From Vibrio bathopelagicus (GTDB taxonomy: Bacteria; Pseudomonadota; Gammaproteobacteria; Enterobacterales; Vibrionaceae): a stretch of DNA of 64,000 nt. The notes below the pieces were generated by a model. It was not told the origin of the DNA, did no database searches, and worked only from the letters and a program-made list of their open reading frames with translations. The DNA lies in contig NZ_CP062501.1 in assembly GCF_014879975.1 (NCBI RefSeq), positions 1,674,001-1,738,000 of the forward strand, given 5' to 3'. Shown here piece after piece: positions 26,093 through 35,559 of the stretch (positions within the stretch are counted from its first letter, which is position 1; every line of letters starts with the position of its first letter). The position numbers and the translations under genes were made by a program.

Positions 26093-26560
26093 GACCTGCA
26101 TCATAAGGTCTGCGTCTCTTGAATCATGCCAACGGTAGTCAAAGCGCATACGAGGTTGCCCTTCCACTTTCTCGCCAAAACCGATGCTCAGTTGAAGGCC
26201 GTGATTCATCAACCACTCTTCTGTGGACATATCGTACTGCTCATCTTCAAGATCTTCTGGAAACCACATCCCCAAACCAACATAGTTGGACTCAAGGCTT
26301 TGCGTTAACAATGGCGTGTCTTTACTTTGAAGAACCCAGTCAGACCAATAGTCTGGCGCTTCAGGCTCCTCATCACTTAGCCCGCTGATTTCCATCATAC
26401 GTTGACCAAAAGACTCAATACTCGAAGAGAAGTCTAAGCAGCTGTTTTCATCATCAGAAGTCAGCATGATTGAATCTAAGCTAAAAAAATCACAATCAGC
26501 GTGCGCAGGCATACTGCATGCTGCCATGATCAACGTCGCTGGTATCGCGCTCTTTAGCAT
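26078..26560 (-). CDS. Uncharacterised exported protein
   Basis: A 160-residue protein with a signal peptide (AIPATLIMAACSMPAHA, cleavage before DCDFF). The mature part is acidic with two cysteines near its start, and ends in alternating beta-like segments (LSIGFGEKV, RMRFDYRWHDS, LMMQVELPF) with a terminal Phe, as in small outer-membrane-associated proteins; this location is an inference. No family was recognised. AGAGG precedes the ATG. The NadD-like gene lies 27 bases upstream on the same strand, so they may be co-transcribed. Confidence 0.65.
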   Translation of the reverse strand: MLKSAIPATLIMAACSMPAHADCDFFSLDSIMLTSDDENSCLDFSSSIESFGQRMMEISGLSDEEPEAPDYWSDWVLQSKDTPLLTQSLESNYVGLGMWFPEDLEDEQYDMSTEEWLMNHGLQLSIGFGEKVEGQPRMRFDYRWHDSRDADLMMQVELPF

Positions 26561-26587
26561 AGTCCTCTGACCTCTTAATTAGTGAAC

Positions 26588-27109
26588 TCACATTATCTGA
26601 TACAGTCCACTATCTTGCAACATCTTTGTAACTGACTTTGTACTCAGTTTTGCAACATCGCTTCCACTTATCAACGCATTACGAATATCTGTACTGCGGA
26701 TTTTGACTTTTTCAGGGCAAGCCATTACAGACCATCGCTCGGTAATCTCATCTGATTTATAGAAAGATGAGAACTTAAAGAAGTTGTCAGGCCCAATAAC
26801 GAAGGTGAGTTCCGCGTCACGATGTAACTTTTGCAGTTCACTGAGCACAGCATAAGTCGTCACGCTTTCACCTGGAGTAAGCAAGCTCTTTTCAATTAAT
26901 GATAGCTCAACTTGATCCAGTGAAAGATCACTGATAAATGCGCTAACTAACTGACATCTCGTATCAAAGTCTAGCATCTCTTTCCCCCAAGCATGGGCAA
27001 TACTTGGAACTAGAAGAATTTTGTCAAAGTGAGCCAACGAATCAATCACACTTTTATGCCCTAAGCTCGGTGGATTAAACGCACTACCGAAAATGGCTAT
27101 TTTTTCCAT
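26588..27109 (-). CDS. NadD-like nicotinate(nicotinamide)-nucleotide adenylyltransferase
   Basis: A 173-residue nucleotidyltransferase-fold protein. The HIGH-type motif is in FGSAFNPPSLGHKSV and the second motif in KIRSTDIRNAL, the arrangement of NadD enzymes that join ATP to nicotinate mononucleotide. It is shorter than canonical NadD (about 210) and may be a paralog. It diverges from nadE, the next enzyme of the same pathway, across about 110 bases, which supports a role in NAD synthesis or salvage. Confidence 0.8.
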   Translation of the reverse strand: MEKIAIFGSAFNPPSLGHKSVIDSLAHFDKILLVPSIAHAWGKEMLDFDTRCQLVSAFISDLSLDQVELSLIEKSLLTPGESVTTYAVLSELQKLHRDAELTFVIGPDNFFKFSSFYKSDEITERWSVMACPEKVKIRSTDIRNALISGSDVAKLSTKSVTKMLQDSGLYQIM

Positions 27110-27218
27110 TATTTATTACTGCCTTCTCTTTCTAAGCTTGTGCAAAGAGGTTTTTAAATCGGATGATTTAGGTATGATAACACTAGATTTTTAATTTGCT
27201 TGCAGGAAAGGAATACGA

Positions 27219-28049
27219 ATGGAACAGTTAATTCGTGACGAAATGCGCGTACTACCTTCAATTGACCCTCACTTCGAAGTGACTCGTCGTGTGGACTTTA
27301 TTAAAACGAAACTTCAGCAGTCGGGCTGCAAGTCTCTGATCCTTGGTATCAGTGGCGGTGTAGACTCAACGACCTGTGGCCGTTTAGCACAAATGGCAAT
27401 CGACAGCCTGAACGAAAACGCTGGCAGCAATGATTACCAATTCATCGCTGTTCGCCTGCCTTACGGCGAGCAAAAAGATGAAGACGAAGCGCAACTTGCT
27501 CTTTCTTTCATCCAGCCTTCTCAATCCGTTTCTGTAAACATTAAAGCGGGTGTTGATGGGCTTCACGAAGCCTCTCACGTAGCTTTAGAAGGTACTGGCT
27601 TACTACCAACAGATTCTGCGAAAATCGACTTTGTGAAAGGCAATGTGAAAGCTCGCGCTCGCATGATCGCACAATACGAAATTGCTGGTTACGTTGGCGG
27701 CCTTGTGATTGGCACGGACCATTCAGCGGAAAACATCACTGGCTTCTACACCAAGCACGGTGACGGCGCATGTGATTTAGCACCACTGTTTGGTTTAAAT
27801 AAACGCCAAGTTCGTGAACTTGCAGCAACGCTAGGCGCTCCAGAGCAACTCGTTAAGAAAGTACCAACCGCTGATCTAGAAGAGCTTGATCCACAAAAAG
27901 CCGATGAAGCAGCCTTGAACCTTTCTTACGATCAGATTGATGATTTCCTTGAAGGCAAAGAGGTCCCTCAAGACGTATCAGATCGTTTAGTTGGCATCTA
28001 CAAAGCAACACAGCACAAGCGTCAACCAATCCCAACGATCTACGATTAA
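27219..28049 (+). CDS. nadE: NH3-dependent NAD(+) synthetase
   Basis: A 276-residue enzyme making NAD from deamido-NAD, ATP and ammonia. The PP-loop is [15 protein letters not shown] (about residues 42-56). Other family blocks are [31 protein letters not shown] and [20 protein letters not shown]. Length equals the E. coli enzyme (275) and there is no glutaminase domain. The ATG has AAGGA seven bases upstream. A strong terminator follows. Confidence 0.97.
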   Translation: MEQLIRDEMRVLPSIDPHFEVTRRVDFIKTKLQQSGCKSLILGISGGVDSTTCGRLAQMAIDSLNENAGSNDYQFIAVRLPYGEQKDEDEAQLALSFIQPSQSVSVNIKAGVDGLHEASHVALEGTGLLPTDSAKIDFVKGNVKARARMIAQYEIAGYVGGLVIGTDHSAENITGFYTKHGDGACDLAPLFGLNKRQVRELAATLGAPEQLVKKVPTADLEELDPQKADEAALNLSYDQIDDFLEGKEVPQDVSDRLVGIYKATQHKRQPIPTIYD

Positions 28050-28072
28050 TTTTTGAATTAGTCTCAGAATCA

Positions 28073-28115
28073 AAAAGGCCGGAAGTTCATTTCAATGAGC
28101 TTCCGGCCTTTTCTA
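28073..28115. terminator. Terminator between nadE and the MOSC-reductase gene
   Basis: Long stem (AAAAGGCCGGAAG / CTTCCGGCCTTTT plus extension) suitable for either strand. Confidence 0.92.
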
Positions 28116-28149
28116 TTTAATGCACTTTTCTTTATGATCTAACGAGTCG

Positions 28150-30006
28150 TTAATCCACAACTTCGATATCAGTTTGCGGAACACTGCAACACGCCAGTAT
28201 TTGCCCCATATTACGTTCATGATCTTGTAGAGCAGGTACATCAGGTTGGTGAACTTGTCCTGACTCAAGGGTCACTTTACAAGCACCACAGAAACCCGCG
28301 CGACAACTTGAAGCAATAGACACACCCGCCGACTCAGCTTGCTCTAGCAAGGTTGATTGATTATTACCTTCGAACAAGTAGCCGTTCACACTCAGCTGCA
28401 GTTGCTTCACCGCTTCTTCCGTAGACTGAGCCACACCAAATGCTTCTTGATGGTAATGCTGAGGGTTCAGCCCCATTTGAATCAGCAGTTTCTTTGCGTT
28501 ATCCATAAATCCATCAGGGCCACATACGAACGCTTGGCGCTTGTGTAGCTCTTCAATTTTAGCGACATGCGACACGCTTAGACGCCCAGATAAACCATCC
28601 CACTTTTTGGTTGGTTGGCTTAATGAATAGATCACACGAAGACCTGCATGCTCATTGGCGATCTTATCAATCTCAGCTTGATAAGGAATGTCTTCTTCGC
28701 TGCTGCATTGATGGTAGAAAACCACATCATCAATCTGACCGTGATCAGCTAAATAACGAAGCATCGACAACATAGGCGTAATACCACTACCTGCAGACAA
28801 AAGCAGTAACGGGTGAGTTGGATTCGCTTCTAAGTAGAACGCACCATCTGGATTTTGAGCAACTAGAGTGTCGCCCACTTGGAAATGATCATTCAACCAG
28901 TTAGAGATTTGGCCATCGTCCACTCGCTTCACTGAAATCGCTAAACGACCCGCTCGTGATGGGCTAGACGATAACGTGTAACGACGAGAAACCTTCTCGC
29001 CATTAATCATCATCTCAATCGGTAGATGTTGCCCAGGCTGGTAACTTGGCAGGGAGTGGTTCTCTTTCGCTGGCTCTAACCAAAACGTAGTGAAGTCACG
29101 AGCGATCTCTTCGCGCTCAACACAGGTTAGATGCAGTGACTCAACCCAAGTGTCTTCATAGTGTTCTTTCTCTTTGGTTTCGAGCACTTCAACCACATCA
29201 CCCGCTTTCACTAAACCTTCATTTTTAGCCACAAGATTTTGACCAAAGAAAACGCCACCGCGCTCATTGGCTCGGAATGTAGAGAAGGTATTAAGCGGCT
29301 CTTTTGTCGCTCGGAACTCACCTAACTCAACATCAACTGTCGTTAGAATACAGCGCTCACAAGGTTTAACCGCTTCAAATTCAACCTCACCAATACGAAT
29401 ACGCTTCCAGCCGTCTTCAGCAAAGGCTTCAGTATTGGAAACCACAAAGTTAGTGCGGAACTGGTCCATTGAATGTGTTTCTGGGCTGCGGCGATTAAGT
29501 TCATCAAGAGAGGCTTGGCTGATTATTAACATTGGGTAGCCGTCGGCAAAGCTTACATTATGACCAAGCTTTTCTCGAACACGATTCGATTGCTCACCAG
29601 AGAACAGTAGCTCAACACGAACACCAAGCACATCGCTGAACCAATCATCCGCCTCATCATTGGTGGTGTAAGCAGTGAAACTGTCTTTCCATACCGTTGC
29701 AGGCGCTTCTTGCATCTTGAAGTTTGCGTATTTTAAACGTAGCGGTTGTTTACCTTCATAAGTGAAGATCAAACCGTCTGGTTGCAAGCTTGAAGATACC
29801 TTGACCATTTTCGGGTACTTACGTGCTGTAACCATTGAGCCGTCAGCCAACGCCAACATAAAGCGTCTATCGAAGGTAAGGCCTTGTTTTTCGACCCAGG
29901 CAGAAGAAAGAGAGATCCCGCCCACTGACTTAACCGGAAATACATTGATTTGAGATAAAGAAGGCACTTGCTCTGAAGCCTTTTGATCTGACGGTAGCTG
30001 CGACAT
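28150..30006 (-). CDS. Fusion of a YcbX-type MOSC protein with an NADH-dependent flavin/2Fe-2S reductase
   Basis: A 618-residue hybrid. Residues about 18-270 are a MOSC N-terminal beta-barrel plus MOSC domain with the molybdenum-ligand Cys in VKPCERC. Residues about 285-520 are a ferredoxin-reductase domain with FAD motif RRYTLSSSPS, pyridine-nucleotide motif LLLSAGSGITPMLSML and CGPDGFM. Residues about 530-618 are a plant-type ferredoxin with CRAGFCGAC and ILACC ligands. The first part resembles YcbX, which with CysJ reduces N-hydroxylated compounds; the second resembles HCP reductase. A self-sufficient molybdenum reductase for N-hydroxy or similar substrates is inferred. GGA precedes the ATG. 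Confidence 0.88.
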   Translation of the reverse strand: MSQLPSDQKASEQVPSLSQINVFPVKSVGGISLSSAWVEKQGLTFDRRFMLALADGSMVTARKYPKMVKVSSSLQPDGLIFTYEGKQPLRLKYANFKMQEAPATVWKDSFTAYTTNDEADDWFSDVLGVRVELLFSGEQSNRVREKLGHNVSFADGYPMLIISQASLDELNRRSPETHSMDQFRTNFVVSNTEAFAEDGWKRIRIGEVEFEAVKPCERCILTTVDVELGEFRATKEPLNTFSTFRANERGGVFFGQNLVAKNEGLVKAGDVVEVLETKEKEHYEDTWVESLHLTCVEREEIARDFTTFWLEPAKENHSLPSYQPGQHLPIEMMINGEKVSRRYTLSSSPSRAGRLAISVKRVDDGQISNWLNDHFQVGDTLVAQNPDGAFYLEANPTHPLLLLSAGSGITPMLSMLRYLADHGQIDDVVFYHQCSSEEDIPYQAEIDKIANEHAGLRVIYSLSQPTKKWDGLSGRLSVSHVAKIEELHKRQAFVCGPDGFMDNAKKLLIQMGLNPQHYHQEAFGVAQSTEEAVKQLQLSVNGYLFEGNNQSTLLEQAESAGVSIASSCRAGFCGACKVTLESGQVHQPDVPALQDHERNMGQILACCSVPQTDIEVVD

Positions 30007-30224
30007 AACGATTCCAATGTTTTGTTGTTTGTTCCAATGCTAACAAATGGTTATAAATAGATAAACTGGTAGGCATTAAACACTTGATACTAAGCTAATA
30101 TCTTGAGATGTTTAAACGACTGTCTTATATACATAAAGACACCAATGCATTAACTTTCTCCATACGTTCTATAATGTGAACACGGTTATCGCATTAAACC
30201 TTCATTGAAGAAAAAGGATTTATC

Positions 30225-30383
30225 ATGAACAAACTCGTCATTATCATTTTATGTGTACTGCTTCCACCTGTTGGTGTGTTCTTCGCTCGCGGCGCCGGGA
30301 AAGATCTGGTGATTAATATCATTCTTACTTTCTTCTTCTGGGTTCCAGGAATGATCCATGGTCTGTGGGTGGCGACTCGTTAA
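30225..30383 (+). CDS. YqaE/Pmp3-family (UPF0057) small membrane protein
   Basis: A 52-residue hydrophobic protein with two spans: VIIILCVLLPPVGVFFARG and then NIILTFFFWVPGMIHGLWV. The LLPPVGVF and PGxIHGLWV motifs are diagnostic for the family, whose members help keep membrane potential under salt or cold stress in yeast and plants and are often stress-induced in bacteria. AAGGA lies six bases before the ATG. It stands alone between the divergent MOSC fusion gene and pyrC. Confidence 0.92.
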   Translation: MNKLVIIILCVLLPPVGVFFARGAGKDLVINIILTFFFWVPGMIHGLWVATR

Positions 30384-30454
30384 CCCATATCCGAAAATAA
30401 ATACCGAATAAAATACCCAGAAAAACAAGCTCCTAGCTCTGAAGAGTTAAAAAT

Positions 30455-30489
30455 AGGATGAAATGAAAGTGCTTTTCCACTATCATCCT
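30455..30489 (+). terminator. Hairpin after the YqaE-like gene
   Basis: Arms AGGATGA and TCATCCT pair perfectly, with a further inner GTG/CAC pairing. There is no T-run, so it is a weak or factor-aided terminator candidate, about 70 bases after the stop. Confidence 0.4.
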
Positions 30490-30498
30490 GTCGCCTAA

Positions 30499-30514
30499 AC
30501 GTAAGCGATTGCTT
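30499..30514. promoter_or_regulatory. Candidate PurR operator upstream of pyrC
   Basis: The 16-base sequence matches 12 of 16 positions of the E. coli PurR consensus (ACGCAAACGTTTGCGT), including the central CG. E. coli pyrC is PurR-regulated, which supports the call. Confidence 0.45.
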
Positions 30515-30534
30515 TCACAGATTTCGCTGAGTTT

Positions 30535-30572
30535 AGGCTCCAACTACATTACACTTCAAATGGTGGGAGCCT
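30535..30572 (+). promoter_or_regulatory. Leader hairpin sequestering the pyrC ribosome binding site
   Basis: AGGCTCC pairs perfectly with GGAGCCT, and the second arm contains the GGGAG ribosome site six bases before the pyrC ATG. In E. coli pyrC, pyrimidine-sensitive choice of transcription start decides whether a comparable hairpin forms and blocks translation. The same logic is inferred here. Confidence 0.6.
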
Positions 30573-30575
30573 TCA

Positions 30576-31604
30576 ATGACACAACTTACGATTACTCGTC
30601 CTGACGACTGGCACGTTCATCTACGCGATGGCGAAGTATTAAAAGATACAGTTCGCGATATCAGCCGTTATAATGGTCGAGCGTTAATCATGCCAAATAC
30701 CATCCCACCGGTAACTGATACCGAAATGGCCCTTGCTTACCGTGAACGCATCATGGCAGAGCAGCCAAGTGAACAATTCCAGCCTCTAATGGCACTTTAC
30801 CTGACAGACAACACAACACCTGATGAAATTCGTAAAGCGAAAGAGTCTGGCGCTGTTGTAGCGGCGAAGCTATACCCTGCTGGCGCGACGACTAACTCTG
30901 ACTCAGGCGTAACCTCAGCTCAAAAGATTTACCACGTACTCGAAGCAATGCAAGAAGTGGGTATGTTGCTGCTTGTACACGGTGAAGTAACGGCTCACGA
31001 TGTTGATATCTTTGACCGTGAAAAAGAGTTCCTGGACACGGTTCTAGCGCCGATTGTTAATGACTTCCCTAACCTGAAGATCGTTCTAGAGCACATCACG
31101 ACTGCAGATGCAGCGACTTTCGTTAAGAACGCTAATGAAAACGTAGCGGCAACCATTACAGCTCACCATTTGCTTTATAACCGCAACCACATGTTGGTTG
31201 GCGGCATTAAGCCACATTTCTACTGCCTACCTATCCTTAAGCGCAACACGCACCAATTAGCGCTTATCGAAGCAGCAACAAGCGGCAGCAAGAAGTTCTT
31301 CTTGGGTACAGACTCTGCGCCACACGCTAAAGGTGCAAAAGAGTCAGCATGTGGTTGTGCAGGTTCTTACACAGCACACGCCGCGGTTGAACTGTACGCT
31401 GAAGTATTCGATTTAGAAGGCAAGATTGAAAACCTAGAAGCATTCGCGAGCCACAATGGCCCAGACTTTTACGGTATGCCACGTAACTCAGACACAATCA
31501 CGCTCGTTAAAGAAGAGTGGAATGTATCTGAAACAATGCCTTTCGGTTCGGACATTGTCGTGCCAATCCGTGGCGGCGAGACTATTGCTTGGACTGTAAA
31601 ATAA
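30576..31604 (+). CDS. pyrC: Dihydroorotase
   Basis: A 342-residue amidohydrolase that cyclises N-carbamoyl-L-aspartate to dihydroorotate in pyrimidine synthesis. The zinc motif HVHLRDG is at residues 13-19, the carboxylated-lysine region is [13 protein letters not shown], and the active-site loop is [16 protein letters not shown]. Length and sequence match the E. coli-type (class II) enzyme. The upstream leader hairpin and PurR-like site indicate regulation by pyrimidines and purines. A terminator follows. Confidence 0.97.
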   Translation: MTQLTITRPDDWHVHLRDGEVLKDTVRDISRYNGRALIMPNTIPPVTDTEMALAYRERIMAEQPSEQFQPLMALYLTDNTTPDEIRKAKESGAVVAAKLYPAGATTNSDSGVTSAQKIYHVLEAMQEVGMLLLVHGEVTAHDVDIFDREKEFLDTVLAPIVNDFPNLKIVLEHITTADAATFVKNANENVAATITAHHLLYNRNHMLVGGIKPHFYCLPILKRNTHQLALIEAATSGSKKFFLGTDSAPHAKGAKESACGCAGSYTAHAAVELYAEVFDLEGKIENLEAFASHNGPDFYGMPRNSDTITLVKEEWNVSETMPFGSDIVVPIRGGETIAWTVK

Positions 31605-31638
31605 GAGCGTGGTGTTAATTAAACACAACCCATTAGAT

Positions 31639-31677
31639 TAAAAGGGGCACCATAATGATTATGGTGCCCCTTTTTCG
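31639..31677. terminator. Strong terminator after pyrC
   Basis: A 16-base-pair stem (AAAAGGGGCACCATAA arm) with a 3-base loop and a T-run; A residues on the other side allow bidirectional use with the convergent DUF808 gene. Confidence 0.93.
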
Positions 31678-31718
31678 TTTCTTGGAGAGATGGCTTTATT
31701 AGGATCAATAATTAGCAA

Positions 31719-32624
31719 TTACTCACCGCGTATTTTTCCAATAGCAGTCCAAATCGCAACGACAATCAATCCCGCTAAAACCCCAATAACACCATTCAAC
31801 AGCGTTGGTACCACCGCTGTCGCAATCGTATGTCCACTGAAGTCCATAATGATCGGTTCAATTAAGTGATGAATTGCAGGAACGTTGTGTACCACAATAC
31901 CACCACCAACCAAGAACATAGCAGCTGTGCCGACCACAGCAAGCATCTTCATTAGCTTTGGCGCAAAGGCTACAAGCCCATTCCCCAATTGAGTTTTAAT
32001 AGCGCTCCCATTCGATGTTCGCTGCAGATAGAACCCTAAATCATCCAACTTAACGATACCCGCCACTAAGCCATAAACACCAATCGTCATCACAACCGCA
32101 ATCAAACTCACGACAATAATCTGAGTAAGGATACTTGTACCCGTTACGGTCCCCAGAGCAATCACAATGATTTCTGCGGATAAGATGAAGTCGGTACGAA
32201 TTGCGCCAGCTACCTTTCTCTTCTCATACTCTTCAACAGATTCGCCCGAGCTGCTTTCCTCACCTTTCTCTTCGTGTTGATGAGCATGAGGAAAAAGCTT
32301 TTCTAAGATTTTCTCTGCCCCTTCAAAACAAAGAAACAGACCACCGATCACCAGTAATGGCATGATCAACCAAGGAATGAATGCACTGATCAACAATGCC
32401 GCCGGAACCAAAATCAGCTTATTTTTAAATGAGCCTTTTGCGACCGCCCATACCACTGGGATTTCTCTTTCAGCAGAAACACCGGATACCTGCTGAGCAT
32501 TAAGGGCTAAATCGTCACCCAATACGCCTGCGGTTTTTTTAGCTGCCACCTTAGACATCAGTGCGACATCATCCAACACGGTTGCAATGTCATCTAGCAG
32601 TGTTAGTAAACTTGCTCCAGCCAT
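31719..32624 (-). CDS. DUF808 (YedI-like) membrane protein
   Basis: A 301-residue protein with the DUF808 start MAGASLLTLLDDIATVLDDV and KVAAKKTAGVLGDDLALNAQ, followed by about seven hydrophobic segments. A charged His/Glu-rich insertion (HAHQHEEKGEESSSGESVEE) lies between spans two and three, and could bind metal; that is speculation. Function of the family is unknown. It converges on pyrC and is divergent from the M14 gene. Confidence 0.88.
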   Translation of the reverse strand: MAGASLLTLLDDIATVLDDVALMSKVAAKKTAGVLGDDLALNAQQVSGVSAEREIPVVWAVAKGSFKNKLILVPAALLISAFIPWLIMPLLVIGGLFLCFEGAEKILEKLFPHAHQHEEKGEESSSGESVEEYEKRKVAGAIRTDFILSAEIIVIALGTVTGTSILTQIIVVSLIAVVMTIGVYGLVAGIVKLDDLGFYLQRTSNGSAIKTQLGNGLVAFAPKLMKMLAVVGTAAMFLVGGGIVVHNVPAIHHLIEPIIMDFSGHTIATAVVPTLLNGVIGVLAGLIVVAIWTAIGKIRGE

Positions 32625-32799
32625 TTTGTTGTCTCTTTATAAAGAATTGAACCATCAATAAAATGTAACACCATCAATTCACTCATCAAAGTTATGAGTC
32701 TGTAAAAAATAAAGTCACAAGTTGTGTTTTCTATTGCTGTCTCTGTTAGACAGGAATAATCTGTCTTAATCTTTCACGAACATAAAAGAAAAAGTATAG

Positions 32800-33726
32800 A
32801 TGAAAAGTGAATCTACCTACCCGATTGGTAAGCCAGGACAAAAGTGGCAACAAGCAGAACGTGAAGCATGGTTAGCTCAAAGAACGGTTAAGCGTGAATA
32901 CCAACAAGAAGTTGTACCAAAGATTAAAGCACTAGCAGATCGTTTTGACATCGAACAATATGGCGCGCTGAGCTACGACGAAAATCGCTTCCCACTCTTC
33001 GCAATCAAAAGCAAAAACTGGGACGAGTCAAAGCCGACGATTCTGGTAACCGGTGGTGTTCACGGTTACGAAACCAGTGGTGTGCATGGCGCGATCAAAT
33101 TCGCTGCAACTCAAGCAGAAAAATACACGGCGCACTTCAACATTGTTGTAGCACCTTGTGTGAGCCCTTGGGGTTACGAAGTGATCAACCGCTGGAACCC
33201 AAATGCTGTTGATCCAAATCGCTCTTTCTACGACGGTACGCCAGCAGAAGAATCAGCAAACCTACGTGCTTTAGTTGCGTCTCTACCAGAAGTATTGGTT
33301 CACGTTGACCTGCATGAGACGACTGACTCTGATGAAACTGAATTCCGACCGGCACTCGCAGCACGTGACGGCATTGAGTACATAGAAGGTATGATCCCAG
33401 ACGGTTTCTACACGGTGGGTGATACTGAAAACCCACAGCCAGAATTCCAAGCAGCGGTAATTAAGTCAGTAGAGCAAGTCACTCACATTGCGCCTGCGGA
33501 TGACGAAGGCAAGATCATTGGTTCAGACGTCACTCAACACGGCGTGATCAACTACCCAATGAAGAAGCTTGGCTTATGTGGCGGCGTGACTGACTGTAAG
33601 TACGGTACAACCACAGAGGTTTACCCAGACAGCGACAAAGTAACAGACGAAGAGTGTAACGATGCTCAAGTTGCTGCGGTAGTCGGTGCTTTGGATTACG
33701 TTATTCAGCACGAATTAAACGCGTAA
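32800..33726 (+). CDS. M14-family zinc metallopeptidase
   Basis: A 308-residue cytoplasmic protein. The zinc HxxE is HGYE in VTGGVHGYETSGVHGA, the arginine/asparagine loop is AVDPNRSF, and the third zinc His is in VHVDLHETTDSDE. This is the M14 carboxypeptidase core, shared with the AstE/aspartoacylase group that trims N-acyl amino acids. No signal peptide is seen, so an internal peptide or acyl-amino acid is the likely substrate. It is monocistronic, with a tail duplication and a strong terminator. Confidence 0.82.
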   Translation: MKSESTYPIGKPGQKWQQAEREAWLAQRTVKREYQQEVVPKIKALADRFDIEQYGALSYDENRFPLFAIKSKNWDESKPTILVTGGVHGYETSGVHGAIKFAATQAEKYTAHFNIVVAPCVSPWGYEVINRWNPNAVDPNRSFYDGTPAEESANLRALVASLPEVLVHVDLHETTDSDETEFRPALAARDGIEYIEGMIPDGFYTVGDTENPQPEFQAAVIKSVEQVTHIAPADDEGKIIGSDVTQHGVINYPMKKLGLCGGVTDCKYGTTTEVYPDSDKVTDEECNDAQVAAVVGALDYVIQHELNA

Positions 33727-33735
33727 GCGAATATC

Positions 33736-33777
33736 AGCTAATAACTGGAACCTAGTAGCTAATACTTTGAACCTAGT
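33736..33777 (+). repeat. Two 21-base tandem units rich in stop codons after the M14 gene
   Basis: Units AGCTAATAACTGGAACCTAG(T) and AGCTAATACTTTGAACCTAG(T) are tandem, with a third decayed partial unit. Each carries TAA and TAG. Confidence 0.85.
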
Positions 33778-33795
33778 GCCTAGAACTAAGAACTC

Positions 33796-33834
33796 AAAGA
33801 GCCACAAGTGATGATTCACTTGTGGCTCTTTTTT
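33796..33834 (+). terminator. Terminator of the M14 gene
   Basis: A 16-base-pair stem (AAAGAGCCACAAGTGA arm), small loop and T-run. Confidence 0.92.
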
Positions 33835-33862
33835 ATCTTGTCTCTGATTTCTTCTGCGACAT

Positions 33863-33899
33863 AAAAAAGCTCCCTTGCACCAAGTACAAGAGAGCTTTG
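33863..33899 (-). terminator. Terminator of the BCCT transporter gene
   Basis: On the minus strand AAAGCTC...CTTGTAC pairs with GTGCAAG...GAGCTTT (minor mismatches) and ends in six T residues. Confidence 0.85.
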
Positions 33900-33951
33900 A
33901 ATCATGCTGAGTACAGTAAATCCCTATCTAGCGACTTACTTAATTCACAAT

Positions 33952-35559
33952 TTATTTTGTAGTTTGAGTAACGGTTTCTTGCCCTTTACCGACTTCTGTC
34001 AGTAGGCCTTTCAACAAACTCACACAGCCAATCAGAAGAATGATCGTAAACGGCAATGCAGCAATGATCGTGATCGATTGAAGTGCTTGGATAGATTGAG
34101 TACCACCAATCCACAGCATCACCATTGCGATAACACCTGAGATAACCGCCCAAACCACTTTCTGTTTCACTGGAACTTCAAGCTTACCACCCGCCGTCAT
34201 ACCATCAATAACGATAGAACCCGAGTCTAGTGTAGTAACGAAGAACACAATAATCAGTGCTACAGCGATAACAGAAAGAACGCTACCAAACGAGTACGCA
34301 TCTAGCATGTGGAACAAGCTTAGAGATACATCAGTGATGCCTTGGTCGAGGCCAAGTTGCCCTACATGATTAATCACTTGCTCGATAGCCACGCCACCGA
34401 AAATAGACATCCAAGCTGAAGTGACCAATGTTGGGATAATCAGTACGCAAAGTAGGAATTCACGAACCGTACGGCCTTTAGAAATACGCGCTACAAACAT
34501 ACCGAAGAATGGTGCATACGCAACCCACCACGCCCAGTAGAACACAGTCCAACCATGCAGCCATGTTGTGTCTTCACGGCCTGAGCTTTGGCTCAATGCT
34601 ACGATGTTTTTCACATAGCCAGTTGCAGCCGTCGCCACAGAATCAAGCACTGTCGTGAAGTTAAGAACAGCAATTAAACCAAGGAATACAAACGCAATAA
34701 CCATGTTCAGGTTACTTAGGAACTTAACACCACCGTCCATGCCACGTAGAACAGAGATAATCGCCAAGCCCATGATCAGAACAATAATAGATTGCTGAAG
34801 GAAGATGTTGTTTTCCCAGCCGAACACGTGGCTGATACCACTTGCTGCTTGTGTGCCACCTAAGCCCAATGAAGTCGCTAGGCCAAACAGAGTAACCAGT
34901 ACAGTTAGTACGTCGATTACATCGCCTGTTTTACCCCACACTCGTTCACCTAGAATTGGGTAAAATACAGATCGCATTGATAGTGGTAAGCCTTTGTTGT
35001 AAACAAAGTACGCCAAGCAAAGTGCCGTCATGCCATAGATAGCCCATGCATGAAAACCCCAGTGGAAGACTGTCGCACCAAGTGCCAGTTCACGGCCTGC
35101 TTCTGTGAAAGGTTCAGCATTCAAAGGCGTGCCAAACCAGTTAGTGAAGAACGCGGTCGGCTCTGCAACACCCCAGAAAATAAGTCCAATGCCCATGCCC
35201 GCTGCGAATAGCATCGAAATCCAAGATGACATTGAATAGTCCGCGGTCGCGTCTTCGCCACCTAGGCGAATCTTACCCAACGGTGAAAATGCGAGAACAA
35301 CAGCAAAAGCGAGCATGATGTTCGCTCCCCACATAAACAGGAAGTCAAACTTAGATAAAACAGCACCCTTAATAGAATCAATTGCAGCTTTAGCATCTGC
35401 AGGAGGAAGAACAAGAAGAGTGATGATGAAGAGAAGAGACAAGCCTACTGAGGCTACGAAGACGGTGTTATGGACATCCATGCCCCATTTACTGACGTTA
35501 TCTTGACCAACTTGATAGTCAGTAGAATCGATACTGTATTTTTTTGATTTAAAACTCAT
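33952..35559 (-). CDS. BCCT-family transporter (betaine/choline/carnitine type)
   Basis: A 535-residue sodium-coupled transporter with twelve spans. It has the family signatures GMGIGLIFWGVAEP, GFHAWAIYGMTALCLAYF and the tryptophan-rich span WTVFYWAWWVAYAPFFG followed by FVARISKGRTVREF. These carriers take up betaine, choline, carnitine or DMSP, often as osmolytes. The substrate cannot be told from sequence by eye. The regulatory C-terminal tail is short. It borders the taurine island, but an own terminator and a 525-base upstream gap make it an independent unit. Confidence 0.92.
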   Translation of the reverse strand: MSFKSKKYSIDSTDYQVGQDNVSKWGMDVHNTVFVASVGLSLLFIITLLVLPPADAKAAIDSIKGAVLSKFDFLFMWGANIMLAFAVVLAFSPLGKIRLGGEDATADYSMSSWISMLFAAGMGIGLIFWGVAEPTAFFTNWFGTPLNAEPFTEAGRELALGATVFHWGFHAWAIYGMTALCLAYFVYNKGLPLSMRSVFYPILGERVWGKTGDVIDVLTVLVTLFGLATSLGLGGTQAASGISHVFGWENNIFLQQSIIVLIMGLAIISVLRGMDGGVKFLSNLNMVIAFVFLGLIAVLNFTTVLDSVATAATGYVKNIVALSQSSGREDTTWLHGWTVFYWAWWVAYAPFFGMFVARISKGRTVREFLLCVLIIPTLVTSAWMSIFGGVAIEQVINHVGQLGLDQGITDVSLSLFHMLDAYSFGSVLSVIAVALIIVFFVTTLDSGSIVIDGMTAGGKLEVPVKQKVVWAVISGVIAMVMLWIGGTQSIQALQSITIIAALPFTIILLIGCVSLLKGLLTEVGKGQETVTQTTK

